A stretch of 64,000 nt of DNA from Amaurobius ferox (Eukaryota > Arthropoda > Arachnida > Araneae > Amaurobiidae). Below, piece by piece: positions 30,196 to 43,049 of the stretch. The stretch is taken from positions 119,817,354 to 119,881,353 of the forward strand of contig OX578142.1 in the NCBI GenBank assembly GCA_951213105.1, in the 5' to 3' direction. The notes beneath the pieces were generated by a model. That model made no database searches and had not been told where the DNA came from. It worked only from the letters and a program-made list of their open reading frames with translations. The stretch's first letter is position 1. Each line of letters starts with the position of its first letter. The position numbers and the translations under genes are program-made.

Positions 30196-31440
30196 TTTCT
30201 TCTATTATTGAAGTAGATTCTACAAGTGTGCTGAGTAATAAGTTATATAAGCAGCACACATTATTATCTTACAATATTTTTGAATTGACAACTTTATTTC
30301 AGTTTTTAAAACTTTAGTTGAATAAGCTAATCTTTTAATTTGAGTTGAATACATAAATCTTCCATTTAAAACAATTCCACGAATCTCGTCTAAACAATCT
30401 ACACAAGCAGCAATTTAAATATGAGATAGATTTCATTCCAATTCCCCTCATCAAACCATTATGCCACTTAAAATTAAATTTTGTTATCCGAAACCATTGA
30501 AATGATCTTTTATTAAATGAATTCGAAAAGTTTTATTTACTTAACGAGATTCCAACATGGTCTTTGAATCTTATGTTCGAAGTTTGCCCATTAAATCTTC
30601 TGATTTGTGAATAATATTATGGCCCTCATTAAAGACCTCATTTAATTAAGGTATTAGTCAGGCCATAACAGGTCTAAATTGCATTTCTGAATTCAAAAGC
30701 CGTAAATTTCATACACTCGACAGACCCATGTAATATTTTATCCTAATAATTAGATAACTCTGAATGCTTGCCAGTTTTAATAATGCAAATAAAGATTATT
30801 AATAAATTAATTCTGTGAGACCTCATCCTCTCAAAATCATCCGTTTTCAAAGGATTTTGTTTTAAAGCTGAAATTTATAACCATATATATTTCGGATTTA
30901 AATGTTTGAAAATATTTTTGTTTTATGCATTTAAAGCTTTATCAAAAAAATCTGATGTGGACAACACAGGACTTTCTCAAAAGACTCGAATTCATTGAGT
31001 TTAATCGCTCAAATTGACAATGATAATTACTTGATATTATATCCAATTTGCAGTTTTAACACGTCTTAATTATTTATTAGGCAACTTAATGCTTTTTAAA
31101 ACTTCGACATGTCCTCCTCAAAAGTCCAAGACACTTAAATATTTCAAAAGAGTAATGGAGTTGATCTTATTCGTGCCGTCGTTAAAAATCCCACATGAAA
31201 CATGTATTTAATGAATGCTTTTAAACATATAGAATTATCAGCTCCTCAAAGTTCCAAAAATCCTTAATATCTTGGGAATGATCTATCCTAGAGTAATCAC
31301 GTTGGTCTTATACCTTTTATCATAAAAATAGGTATAAAGCAGTCACTTAATGAAGACTAAATATGCTGAAATGTATTTATTAAGTAATTAATTGATTAAA
31401 AGATTCAGAAGTCAAATTTCAGATTTCGACGAATTTTGCA
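30196..31440. other. AT-rich stretch without a recognised feature
   Basis: No frame of note, no shared repeat and no RNA signal found. Confidence 0.5.
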
Positions 31441-31760
31441 GAAAACGACAAATTTTATTATTTTTTTCGAATCATACCCAAAATCTAATCACCGCCGGGG
31501 TAACCCACAAGTGACTTACTTATCTATCAAATTTTGGAAAATTTTCTGAAATAATTTTTGAGCTAGAGTGGATACATACACTGCACAAACGCACAGACTG
31601 CCCGACAGACCAACAGACACACACACGCATACATTCTTCAGACGAAAAATAGATTTTTCGTCTTTTAAAATGCCTGAAACGTGCATATCCGTCGAAAACT
31701 CGAGTTTTGATTTTCGGCATGACACCAGTACTTTCCCTATACATTCATTATCATGTAAGG
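31441..31760 (-). repeat. Interspersed repeat F, copy 2 (reverse of copy 1)
   Basis: Contains a GACAGACCAACAGACACACACACG tract region, ATGCCTGAAACGTGCATATCCGTCG and CGAAAACTCGAGTTTTGATTTTCGGCATGACA-like phrases, ending CTTTCCCTATACATTCATTATCATGTAAGG, each recurring in copies 3 and 4. Open frames on both strands here are by-products. Confidence 0.65.
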
Positions 31761-33585
31761 CAGTAAAATAAAGAAAGGTGAAAACTGTAATTAAACACAA
31801 TTTAAGTTACAGCGTAATATACAACTCTTTCGAAGATACGTTGAATACACGTGCATTCTTAGATACTTAGTCCAGTAATTTTATCTTCCGATTTTATGAT
31901 CTTTATTGACAGTGAAGAGTGTCTGATGTATAGGTAAAATAGCTATATGCTGCGATCTAACTTAATCTGTACTTACTTAACTTATACTTTACGATTCTTC
32001 ATTCTTTCCTTATCCTTAGCAGAAAGTACTTTTACTTCTTAATGAAAACCTCTTGTAAAAATTTCCAATTACTATGTGACGTTTTTTGATGTCTTAAAGT
32101 GTACAATTAAAAGTTATTTTTATCTATAACGATTAAAAGTGATAAAGTAGATATTTTTTCCTGGATTTTTTTTACTTCATCTACAATTCATAATATATGT
32201 AAGGGCAGAATATAGAGATGGGGTCAAAAATCCGATTCTCGTATTTTCATCGATTTACACAATTTGACATACCTGAATAAACATCCCACATTTTGGCAAT
32301 GAGGCGTCTGTTTGCACGGTGTTTAGAGAGTAATATAAATTGGTATAACTTAACTAGTAAACTTTACAACTGGTAAGAGGTTTATTGATTTTCAAGAAAG
32401 AAAATAAATCAATTAAAATATAATTTTCCACAATACATCTATGAAGGAGCCTTCATATGGTGGTAAGTGGTGTGTACACTTCATTTTTGATAAAACTATT
32501 AAACATTTTTATGCTCGTCTGCCCACTTATTTCATATAATCACACGAATTATAAAAACCGGCAATGACATATCCATAGCCGAAAATGCAAATCTTTAGTG
32601 AAGCTCTCCCCCCTCTCCTAAAATAGATTATAGATCTGTGAGACCAGATTAAGACCAGGAACAGATTTGAGACAAGATTTAGCAAAGTCAGTTTTATGTT
32701 CTTTATTTATTAAGATGTAATGTTGAACAATGAAAGCAGACGTAAGGACGCCAGTTTCTACAACATTTTGAACTGAGAGGTCAATTAGGCCGTAAACCTG
32801 AGAGGCTAGGTAGCCACGAGATTGGCTAAAAACGTTGACCAATATGGATGATATCTGATCGCGTTGCCCTAAGATCGGCAAATGGTAGCCAAATGAGCGT
32901 TGCAGGCCTCAGGCAAAGGGGACGGCAACCGAAGGGAGCTAAAAACGGATATGCACGACTTTGACGGCAGATTCACAGATTAGACAACAGAATGACATAG
33001 CAACAGATTCATATCCGCAGAAATGCAGTAGAGAAGTATTTCGCTACATATAGCCACAGAGATTAGAGGAGAAATTCAGCAGAATGCCATGACGATTCCC
33101 TAAGAGTGTGTTCCACAGAGATTCCACAAAGAGTCCACAAAAATGTCCTGATTTAGACTTCAACAAAAGAGCAGATGCAGTATTGAAGGTTTGTGTCTAT
33201 TAATTACTGTAACAGGTCATAGAACATCTTGGTAGTAATAACTTACTGGTCTCAGATGTCCGATATCACATGTCCAATCTCACATATCCTGTCTCCTACA
33301 CAATAATATGATAATTATTTTAATCAATTTAATAATTAAGCAAATGTTGTTAATAAATAATGTTATTTTTAAAGTTAAAAATGGTGCAATTGAGTCACTT
33401 TATGTTAATAATTGTTCTATTACAGGAACTCGCACTGAAGATTAATATGGTGGGTTTAAGCAGCACAGAACGCAATGTATTTCAATGAGTTGCACAATTT
33501 ACGATAATTACGGTCATGTTCCAAAATTAATTAAATATGTTTATTAAGTGTAACTTTAAGTTACGTCTTTTTTGTGCACCACAGT
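31761..33585. other. Mostly AT-rich; one less AT-rich block of unknown nature
   Basis: 32195-32260 is a fragment of repeat F. About 32620-33210 is noticeably richer in G and C than its surroundings and has an 87-codon minus-strand frame (32618-32881) with no ATG at its start and no family resemblance. It may be a remnant of an unidentified element. Nothing else is recognised. Confidence 0.35.
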
Positions 33586-33589
33586 ATCC

Positions 33590-34262
33590 ATATCAGTTAT
33601 CATCAAAGCTCTATCTATAGTCAAACGTGGGAAATAAATATATGTTTCGAGAAAAATGTGCTTTTTTTAACCGGAAGTGACATTTCTAGAATCGAAAGTG
33701 GAAATGCCATCAAAAATTGTGACGAAATCCACACCAGTCATCATCTAAACTTTATTTATAGCCGATTCTGAAAAAAATAGATGTTTCAAGAAAAAATTTT
33801 AAACCAAAAGTGAAAAAAACCGGAAGTTGATATCCTTAGTGAATTCCCAACCCCTCCGAAATTTGATAGTACATCTATATCAGTCATTATCTAGGCTCTA
33901 TCTACATCCACTCCTGAGAAATAGATGTTTGAAAAAAAATTTTTGAAAGAAAAGTGCAATAAGAACCGGAAAGGGAAACTCTTTGTGATCTTCCCTTCCT
34001 TTTCCAGATCCGCATTCCTGTATCCATACTATTCATCATCTAAACTCTATTTACATCCAATTTTTAAAAGTTAATGTTTTAAGGAAAATGAAAATTTTTG
34101 AACCGGAAATGGAAAAGAACCGAAAGGGGAAATCCTTAGTTATTACTTAATACTAAGTTTTATTATTTTAGTTATACTAGTCATCATCTAACCTTTATCT
34201 GTAAAAGATCCTGAGAAATAGATACTTCAACGCAATTTATGGTAAAAACAATAGTATTACAA
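33590..34262. repeat. Tandem array, about 5 diverged units of roughly 145 bp
   Basis: Units begin with a TCATCATCTAAACTCTATTTA-like phrase at about 33596, 33736, 33880, 34030 and 34180. Each continues through GAGAAATAGATGTTT, an A/T-rich tract, an AACCGGAA word and GGAAATCCTTAGT. Units differ by many substitutions and small indels, so the array is old. Confidence 0.75.
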
Positions 34263-34917
34263 AATTTTTGCCGCCAACAAAATTGTAGCCACCAGTAATA
34301 ATTATGTTACAAATTTTTAAACTATCATTCTCTATGTAGTTTTTATTTAAAATAGATTGACATCATTCATATGAATTTAGGTGACGTTTTTCAATAGAAA
34401 TACTCAATGTTTATCATCCAGTTGATCAATAGAATGAATTTCGAAAATAGAAGGCAGTTATCAACAACAAAAATTAAAACAATGGAAATTTCTCATGCTT
34501 ATTCTATATTCAATTCAAAACCATTTATATATAATTGCATTTACGAAGGTTATAAGCAAATCTGATTAACACTACAGCGGTTACTAGCAAATTTATCATA
34601 CTGAAATCTCAGACAGAATACTGGGAAACTATTCAAAACGTACTTAGATATACATTAAACTTCGCTACAGTATGCAACCAAATAGATCGAAACAGTGTCA
34701 GGGTATATGATATATTGTTATATAACAAATTATGAAGCATTGCAAATATTTACATACTAGAAATAATGAAATTATGATTCATGAACCATTTAGAGTTGTT
34801 TTAATCATTGCTTATATTATTTGACATCGAAATTGTGTTATTTTTAAAACTAGATCAACATCCGGCGACTCAATTTTTCACTAACTATATATATTAAAGA
34901 AAAGGGTACTGCATTTT

Positions 34918-35915
34918 CAACACTTTACAACATAGTTGAAAAGTGTTTATGTCTTTGTTCATTCATTCTGTCTGTCTGTCTGTTCGCTCGATAACTGCCG
35001 TAAAAATGACTTTATCAAAATGAAATTTCAGTATATTGTTGAGACGGTCTGTGGGACATATTGGAATGTAAATTAATAATATCACGCAATTAGTTTTGGA
35101 TTGAAACCGGATTGAAAAAATGAAATGCATTTAACCCTACGGGACCTAATTTTTCAAACATGTTTAAGCGAAGTTAAAATTCCCAAACTGCTTCGAAAAT
35201 TTTAGTAAATATTCAAATTATCCCATTAAATATATTAAAAAATGTCATCAAAATATGTTGGGCAGTCTTTTAAATAAAAATTAAAATAATAATTACATCC
35301 GTATAACATAATGAAATCAAGTGACCCACTTCAAAATAAAATATGGCATCCATCTTTTTTCTTAGTGTCAAAATCGTGATTTTAGAAATTCTTTTAAATT
35401 TATATTTAGTGTTGCATCCGTCCTAAAACCACTTTATTTTTGCTTATGTTCTGTGCATGTATATTCTGTGCCAACTGACAACGCAATTACGATATTTTTG
35501 AGTTTAAATGATCATCAAACTTTGATTATTTCTACAACAAAGCCTAATTTTAATGAATGCAGGATGTAAACAAGTGATTGTAAGAATCGCTGAATTTTTT
35601 TTTCACGAAATATTATTTAACTCTGGAGTCGGGAATAAAAGTGTATGAATGAAATATTCACTACTTTTACATAGAAAGTCAGACGATTTATATTTCGATG
35701 ACATCATTTGAATGAAGTTCATTATTTTGAACAAAGTTTTAAGTTTTCAAATATAATAAATTATTGTAGTACTGTGATAATTTAGAATATGTTAGCGCTG
35801 AATGTATCGCATTTTAGAGATGTATAAATACAATTGCATTTAAGTTGAAAAGTGTTTCATAATCAATGATTTATTCATGATTGATCTTTCTTGTTATACG
35901 TTAATTTTATCTTTA
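34918..35915 (+). repeat. Hairpin-ended 1 kb repeat H, copy 1
   Basis: Begins with a hairpin at 34918-34948 (AACACTTTACAAC/GTTGAAAAGTGTT), then CTGTCTGTCTGTCTG and ATAACTGCCGTAAAAATGAC. It ends near 35850-35905 with GTTGAAAAGTGTTTCATAATC and a second hairpin. Landmarks through the body (GTTTTGGATTGAAACCGGATTG, GTGACCCACTTCAAAAT, GCATCCGTCCTAAAACCAC, ATGTTAGCGCTGAATGTATCGC) occur in reverse order and orientation at 51860-53160. No coding capacity is evident. Confidence 0.82.
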
Positions 35916-35925
35916 CAATACATAG

Positions 35926-37685
35926 ATGCAAAAAGAAATTATTATAATACGGTCAGAAATTTGGCTGTCTGATTCACAGATTCTTACGTTTGGGGCAACT
36001 CTGAATATTAGTCACTATTTTTTCAGTTATATCCGCTTCTCTGTGGATACGATATATCTCGAACAAATGGCACTAGTAAATCGAAATTTAGTACGGCTAT
36101 TTCCAAAAGGTAACCGTAACAGACCTATTAACTTTCCAAAAAGTCAGTCAAGGAGAAGGTGTAATAAAGATATTTATGCTGAAAATTTTTGAACAAACAG
36201 TAAATTTATATGTAAAGTTTTAATTGAAATCAAACGATATAATTTATAGGATGTTAACATGGGTCTTTATCGGAGTATTGTCTTTTCGATTTTAAATGAA
36301 AAAGTCATAAAAAATAAACATTATCACTTTTAACAAGAATTCTTAAGCCCAATACAAGACTTTCCATACAAATGAAAAACTGAAAAAAATTCTTATATTT
36401 AGACACAGCGAAACAAGCTTTCCTATGACTCAATTAAAGCTTTATTGTGACTTAATTGCACTGAAAATCAAAAGACGTGTTGTTCTTATTGATTAAATTA
36501 AACATAACAAATTGCATGGCAATCGCATAATTCTTTCGAACATATCGCGCTCCCTCATAGGAAAGTAAAATTCCTAATACCTTAAGAACGACTCTTTATA
36601 AATTCTATAAAAGCTTTTACTCATTTCTGGTTCAAGTTATTTACAATGCATCACTGATTTAATAACAGTGAGTATATCTATTTTATGACTTTTCTCTATT
36701 TTAAATCCAAAACGTACAACAGTGTTAGAGTCCTATAAATGATGCTAATCATTTTTAAATAAAATATTGCATATAGCATAGATATTTTGTAACACTTTTC
36801 AATATAAAACTCCTTTTCTAACAGTTTAATTTTCTATTACCATAAAAAATCGAAAACTTGAGCGTCTTTCCCTGCTTTGTTTACCCCAAAAATCAATAAG
36901 CCTCTTATGTTTATTATTCGAAATAATCGTAAAAAATTTCATTCGATTTGCCATTAAAATCCGGTAGTCAGATTTGGGGCTCCATCAGATTACTTTTTAT
37001 TTGCATACACTATGTATTGAAAGTATTTTGTAAGTTCTTTTAATCAGAAATATATGCAAACCATTGTTAAGAAGTTATAACGTGCCGTTATTTAGATAGC
37101 AGCTAGATAATATGCCGTTATCTAGCCGCTATCTATTTTCTTTTCCACAGACAGCGCGATCTCTAAAAAGAATCCAACAATGAGATTTTAACCAATAGCA
37201 TCGAAACGGCTATTATTTCCAACGAGATAATTATAAAAATATCTAAATTATGATTATTTTAAAGAAAACTGGGGCTCTACATCTGTTTGCTACGATTTCC
37301 GATTTCGGCATCAATATTTCAAAACGAATAAAACGTATATATAGTATACAATATATACATAATAGTTGGAGATTCTATGTTACTATTGTTTATAATGCAA
37401 ATAAAGAGAACTATATAAAACAGAAAGTACATCCTTCATCTTGAATTTTAATTTTTCTGATTCACATTTTAAATATTAATGGAGGTATTTTGTAGGCGTG
37501 ATCTGTGTTTCCGTTAATTTTTTATCCGTAAAATGTATAATATTTTAGTAATCATATGTATATTTTATTTAACTTGAATATTTATATTATTCTATGGTTT
37601 TTATATAGTTAACTAATTTAAAAACATTTTGTTTTGTTTCAAATATTTTGCATGCCTAAAAGCATTTGCTTTCTTAGTTTTTCTA
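35926..37685. other. AT-rich stretch without a recognised feature
   Basis: A few short open frames only; no recognisable protein or repeat. Confidence 0.5.
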
Positions 37686-37689
37686 AACA

Positions 37690-38150
37690 TTTAAATAATT
37701 TTAAATATTTTTGCATTTATGATATACTATATCACAAACTTCCTTCAACTATTCATTTTTAAACACGGTATTAAATTAATAATAAAAAATTTTAAGTACT
37801 TTTGCATTTATGATATATATCACAAACTTCCTATCCTTCAACTATTTCTAAACACTATATTAAATTGATAATGCAATAATTTTAAATGTTTTTGCATTTA
37901 TGATATATATCACAAACTTCCTATCTTTCAATTATATCTTTTTAAGAACTATTAAATTGATAATTAAATAATTTTAAGTATTTTTGCATTTATGATATAT
38001 ATCACAAATTTCCTATCCTTCAACTATACATTTTTAAATCACTATATTAAATTAATAATGATATAATTTTAAATATTTTTGCATTTATGATATATATTAC
38101 AAACTTTCTATCCTTCATCTATTAAATTTTAAACCCTATATGAAATTGAT
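37690..38150. repeat. Tandem array, 5 units of about 90-95 bp
   Basis: The phrase TTTTAAATATTTTTGCATTT followed by ATGATATATATCACAAACTTCC starts units at about 37699, 37789, 37880, 37972 and 38067. Units are very AT-rich and closely similar. Confidence 0.85.
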
Positions 38151-38429
38151 TGATGTTAAGAAACCTTATGGCACATTTCTCTTGATCCAGAAGGTTTACA
38201 CTTCTAAAAGAACGGGAAAACTTTTCTGCACTTCAACTAATATCCTATTTTTTCACTCGATATCTAGCATTTTAAAATTTCCAGCAATTTAGATTCAAAT
38301 TGAGTCACTAGAAAGCAGTTTCCATAGTCTTATAAACGGATCTACAAATAAGGGGTGTCCTCTAAAGATCATGTAATATGTTAATTAATATAATATATCT
38401 ATTAATTAATATCATGCATCTGATTTTAC

Positions 38430-38655
38430 ATAAATTCTTATCCCCCCCCCCCCCCCGTTTGCACTGATTTATTTTTAAAATCATTCAAAATTAATAGGCA
38501 AATGATGTGTATCAACTGCCTGGTCATTTGTAATAAATAAATAAATCATTCAAAATTAATCTGAGGGGGGGGGGGGTTGAAGACCCAGACCGTCCGACTC
38601 GTCTTGAGGACTTGAGTATCCATTTGGACGGCCGCCGGGGGGGGGGGGATTGTGT
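38430..38655 (-). repeat. G/C homopolymers flanking a SINE tail fragment
   Basis: A C run at about 38443-38457, then G runs at about 38565-38577 and 38636-38649. Between the G runs, 38577-38632 on the minus strand matches the 3' part of the S2 body (GTCCAAATGGATACTC...GAGTCGGACGGTCTGGGTC compared with ATCCAAACAGTTACC...GGTCGGAGGGTCTGGGTA). ATCATTCAAAATTAAT occurs twice around the interval. Confidence 0.5.
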
Positions 38656-38888
38656 TTTTAAACATTGCCTTTGCAGTTTTGTATGGCCTGAGTTAAAATG
38701 TAAATGAATTTTTTGCCGGTCTCCAAAAAAGACTGAAATTAGCCGTTCCCACGGAATTTCGCAAAAATTGTGGATTACAGTAAATTTCTTGCTGCCATTG
38801 CAGATATAGGTTATACCATGCTAACGAGCCCATAATAAGCATGAAACCGGTCTATGAATACTGGCATATGCAATGGGAGTGTCTAAAT
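38656..38888 (+). ncRNA. Fossil hammerhead ribozyme motif (copy b) with its 5' flank
   Basis: Helix I strands ATTGCAGATATAGG (38797) and GGCATATGCAAT (38863) flank a core CTAACGA (38821-38827), stem II with the loop ATAATAA, GAAAC, then CGGTC. G5 of the core is A, which should abolish catalysis. The upstream 130 bp (CCTTTGCAGTTTTGTATGGCC, GACTGAAATTAGCCGTTCCC) matches 49755-49850 upstream of copy e. Confidence 0.7.
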
Positions 38889-39059
38889 TAATTCATAAAT
38901 TAATTAATTAATTTTTGTTGCAACTCGTACAAAAATCCTTTTGAAGCCATTGTTGAGATGACTTGATGAAGTTTATTCCCGCGATTCCATTGCTAATTGT
39001 CGTGATAGAAAATGAATGTTTAACTTCAACATTGCATTATTCCCCAATGGTCAGGCACT

Positions 39060-39418
39060 TGATAATAAATCACTTTCCCTATATAGCATCCGAAGTGTGA
39101 ACCATTTTGCCGTCATAGCACGTTGTCTGGGCGCACCACAGGGGTGAATCACTCTACGCCCTTAAGCCACTCAATTTAGATCGGACCCCATCGGGATAGC
39201 ACACAGACATATACAGTATCTTTTACGTCTATGGGATAGCAGACACAGGATCCATAACCTCCTTCCCCAATGCATCCCCTCTCGAAGGGACTTTCGGATC
39301 CACAGATTTATCATGCTTATACTCGGCGTAAATACTGGAGTAGTTTGGGTGGCGGTGAAGATCGAAATCGGTTTCATCTCGCGCGATCCTCTAGCCAAAA
39401 CTACTGGGCTATCCCTGA
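39060..39418 (-). mobile_element. tRNA-headed SINE (S3) combining two known bodies
   Basis: On the minus strand, 39418 begins GGGATAGCCCAGTAGTTTTGGC with a degenerate B box GATTTCGATC. Next comes a body shared with S2 and S4 (TGTGGATCCGAAAGTCCCTT, GAAGGAGGTTATGGATCC, GTCCGATCTAAATTGAGTGG), and finally a tail (GTGGTGCGCCCAGACAACG, GACGGCAAAATGGTTCAC) shared with S1 at 10670-10720. Head and tail modules are thus recombined. Diverged; not recently active. Confidence 0.68.
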
Positions 39419-39424
39419 CCCCTT

Positions 39425-41480
39425 CAACATTACAAAGAAAATAAAAATTTAAATCCGTTATCCGTGTAGAAAATAAAAATTTAAACCTACATAGGAGGGA
39501 ATACATGGCACAGTATTCTAAACTATTGTGAAATTTTAATTAATGTGATGCCATGGAGAAGCCATTACAAGAAATGTTTACAGTCTGGTCAGGGACTGTA
39601 GCTAATTTTTTTTTCGCCTATAGAGATAAACTAAGACTTTTAATTGCTTTTTTTTCTAGATTCTATTTCAAATTTGCTTGGTACAACAAAGCTTATAATG
39701 CTTTAAATAAGTTTATTTTAATAGTTTTACTATGTAATGATTCATCTGGGCAATTTTTGATTGAGATTTCTGATAATGAAACTTTGCCATAGTTTTAGCT
39801 TTTCTCATTACATAGTGTTACATTTTTTTGTCATATCAAAAAAATATCATTGTGAGCAACATTCGTTTTTAATATTTTAAATATAAAATATTTTCATTGC
39901 TTTTAATCACACTGCTCAGTAACTTTTTAAGATCCACTAAACCTTTAAAAAATGCCGAAAATGCCAGAATCAAAAGAGAGAGGATTACACTAAAATCAAA
40001 GATTACATAAAGGTATAATTAAAAGAAGTGTAAAAAATCTAATATTTTGTATTTAAAGTTAATTGAATAAATTTTAATAGAAATTTGTGTATTTCATTAA
40101 AATTTCATACAAATGGTTTAGTCTACAATTTCTATAAAATTCATAAAAAGCACTAAAATTTTTTTGTAATTTTTATAGAAAAAATGTCACGCACAGCATC
40201 CCATATAACTATTAAAACTATACATAACTCAATTTTTTCCGAGAAAAATGTTTTCTTTTAACAGATCAATAAGTTCTTAAAAATTTTAACTAATAAGGTA
40301 ATACTTTTGTTGCAAAACTTTTCCCGTTTAAGGTAATAGATTATTTTAGAAGCTGTGCGGTGAAAACACAAAAAGTTTAACTGTGGTTTTAATAAATCTT
40401 TATAGTAGAAATGAGAACAATCAAGCATTATTTGAATTTCTTAGGTAATAAAGTTATTCAATATCTTTCCAATTCGCTCCAATATTAACTTCTGTCCAAA
40501 GCTGTCCCAAATCTAAATTCAATGGCAACAAAGAACAATTTTTGTCGTCCAATTTTGTCGTTTAGAGCAATTCTTCTCGCATGCTTGAATTGGTTTCCGA
40601 TATTTTGAATTTTATTTTGCAATTTATCAAAAGAACTTTATTTTTAAATTAGGTTTATTTTCTTATTTCTTTTTTCCTTTTCGTATCATGTTTCCTCTGT
40701 TATACATAGTTGGATTATTTCGGTAAAAGTCACTTTATTTTGCGGAGTATAATATTGATAATAGTGAGTCTTGGTAGTTCTTGCTAAATTTATCGGTTGA
40801 AGAAATCTGTTTGAATACCAAACCTAAAGCTCCTTTATATTGCATATAAGTTCCTGAAATAAAATGCTTGGAAAAGTCCGTTGCCCATTAATAGCGCTTA
40901 TAAGTCGTTCCAACCAAATTTATTTCAGAATATCGATTTAAATTGTGCTATTTACTCAACTTTAAAAATACTTTCAAATAAACTCTATACTAAAACATTA
41001 TAAAAATAGACTGAGGCAATATATTAAACCTAAAGTAAACAAATTTAAAAGCACTGAATAGTATATGTTTTAAGAAAACTGTTTTAGTAAATGATACAGT
41101 ATATGTTGCAAAAAACCCAATGTTAAAGATTTATATATTTCAACAATTAACTTTTACAATGGCATAATTGAAATTCAAAATTATTAAAAATAAGCAAAGC
41201 GAATATTGCATGGCGCACATTCTTTTGGTGGTGTGAATTTGCAAAGGATGGAAATCTTACCTACTCTCATAAAATATTTAAACTAATTTGTAATTTTCAG
41301 AGAAAGGTGGATATCAATGATTACATTCTTCTGAAAAATCAATTTCTCAGGATTTATTACAGATATAGCTCAGATGCTGATTGATAGATTCAGTATTAAA
41401 TTTTGGTAAGGGTGTTTTCTAAGGATTTCCACGTCCTGTTTGTTTTTCATTTCCTGTTTTAAAATTCACTGTGGTTTAAA
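39425..41480. other. AT-rich stretch; one shared repeat fragment
   Basis: 40495-40630 is the partner of 7195-7330 (see that entry). An open frame at 39553-39792 has no recognisable motif. No other feature. Confidence 0.45.
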
Positions 41481-41782
41481 AATTCAAAATGGCTCTGTCA
41501 CCAATGCATTCCTGGGGTCCATACCCTCCCATGGCCTGGTCTTTCGTGGTGGTGGTCTCCTATGACCAGGTCTTTCATGATCTGTCCAAGCCAGGTCTTC
41601 TCCAGACGTCTTGCAAATGGAGCATGTCTGAAATATGCTGAGAGGGCAGTTAGCACCAACATTGAATTTGATTGAACTATCCTGACAAACCTGCAACTGG
41701 ACAACATCAGAATTTTATTTAACTTTATTCCGCACCGTATATCTTATATATCGCTTATACCGCTGTCAGAGGAGGGTTTGCA

Positions 41783-41845
41783 ATGCATTAGCATGTGATC
41801 ACTATGCATTAGCATGTGATCACTATGCATTAGCATGTGATCACT
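41783..41845. repeat. 21-bp tandem repeat, three copies
   Basis: ATGCATTAGCATGTGATCACT is repeated three times without change apart from the last base. Confidence 0.95.
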
Positions 41846-43040
41846 CTGTAATAAAAAGTCATTTTGCAATGAAAATGTGACAATTTCTTTATTTTACATA
41901 CACATTACGTGGACGAAGTTTCATGGCGATAGAACAATTTTTTCAGTGTGCGGTGTTTTTTGTTTTGTTTTTCAGAGTGTAAAAAAGGCATGTTAAGAAT
42001 TTTTTTTAATAAGAATATTTTGGCAAGTTATTCAAAATCTCAAATAATTCTTACATTAAATTCTTACATAGTCTTATGCAAATTTCATAGTGTTAAAATA
42101 ACCGTAATTCCTTTACGATAACCTTAATTCAAATACCTAGTTTTAATTTAGCGGTTGATAAAAATAATTATTTCTCATACGCTCAGAAAACATTGCTAGA
42201 AAATTAAATACTAATGGAATATACAGAACTAATTAAAATACTCTTTTGTGTAAAACATTTTCAGTATTTCTCTAAATTACTATGCAAAAAGCGTTTAAAA
42301 GTTAATTTTTTTAGTAGATACAGCATTTAGTCTGCCCCAGTAGATATGCTGAAATCCCGATTTTTGCCTTTCTGTAACCAATCGAAGATATTTAAATCGA
42401 AAGTCGTTTCTTTCAGACATAGATCTTAAAGACCCAATGTTCCGATTTGAGTGATTGACTTTGTTTAGCAATCGGAAAATGTGTTTGTTCTAAGTTAGAC
42501 GAAAAAGATTAACTGTTTTGAATGTTTCATAAAATGAATTGTTTTTGGAGCATCGGCTTTCACCCATTAGCAGTTAATTCTGATAAAGAATGAAACGAAA
42601 ATATATTTGAACTGAATCTTTTTTCACTTTATTCTCCTAACTTCTCTCACTGCGGGATGTTTCTTTACGCGATTTGCGATTGTTGATCTATTATTTTCTT
42701 GTTCATACTTAAGATGATTAAAGGAGAGATGCCGCACATTTTCCCGCATTTGTATATTTTCACAAGCAAAAAAAACTTTACAACTTTATTTTGCTTTTGT
42801 AGACTTTAGTGCAACTGCTTATATAAAGACAAAAAATATATTTTTGATTTTAACTATTAAAACTAAAAATAAAGTAAAAATGTTCGAAACGGCGAGAGGT
42901 GCTTTAGTTTGAATATTCTTTCCAAATTAAAACAGAGATTAAATAGGATTTACTGAGTGAAGTAAGAAATACGTCACAAAATAACATACACGATGTGTAG
43001 ATATACTGTTTTAGCTTTCAAGATTCTTTTTTTTCTTCTT
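41846..43040. other. AT-rich stretch without a recognised feature
   Basis: No gene or repeat signal found. Confidence 0.5.
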
Positions 43041-43049
43041 CCTTCCACA

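Noticed and set aside
32618..32881. Host exon
   Set aside because: Open frame without ATG or clear splice sites and no recognisable domain.
41484..41707. Two overlapping minus-strand proteins
   Set aside because: Arise from a locally repetitive CCAGGTCTTTC-type segment; no family resemblance.
41783..41845. CRISPR-like array
   Set aside because: Three contiguous 21-bp units without spacers in a eukaryotic context; a simple minisatellite.
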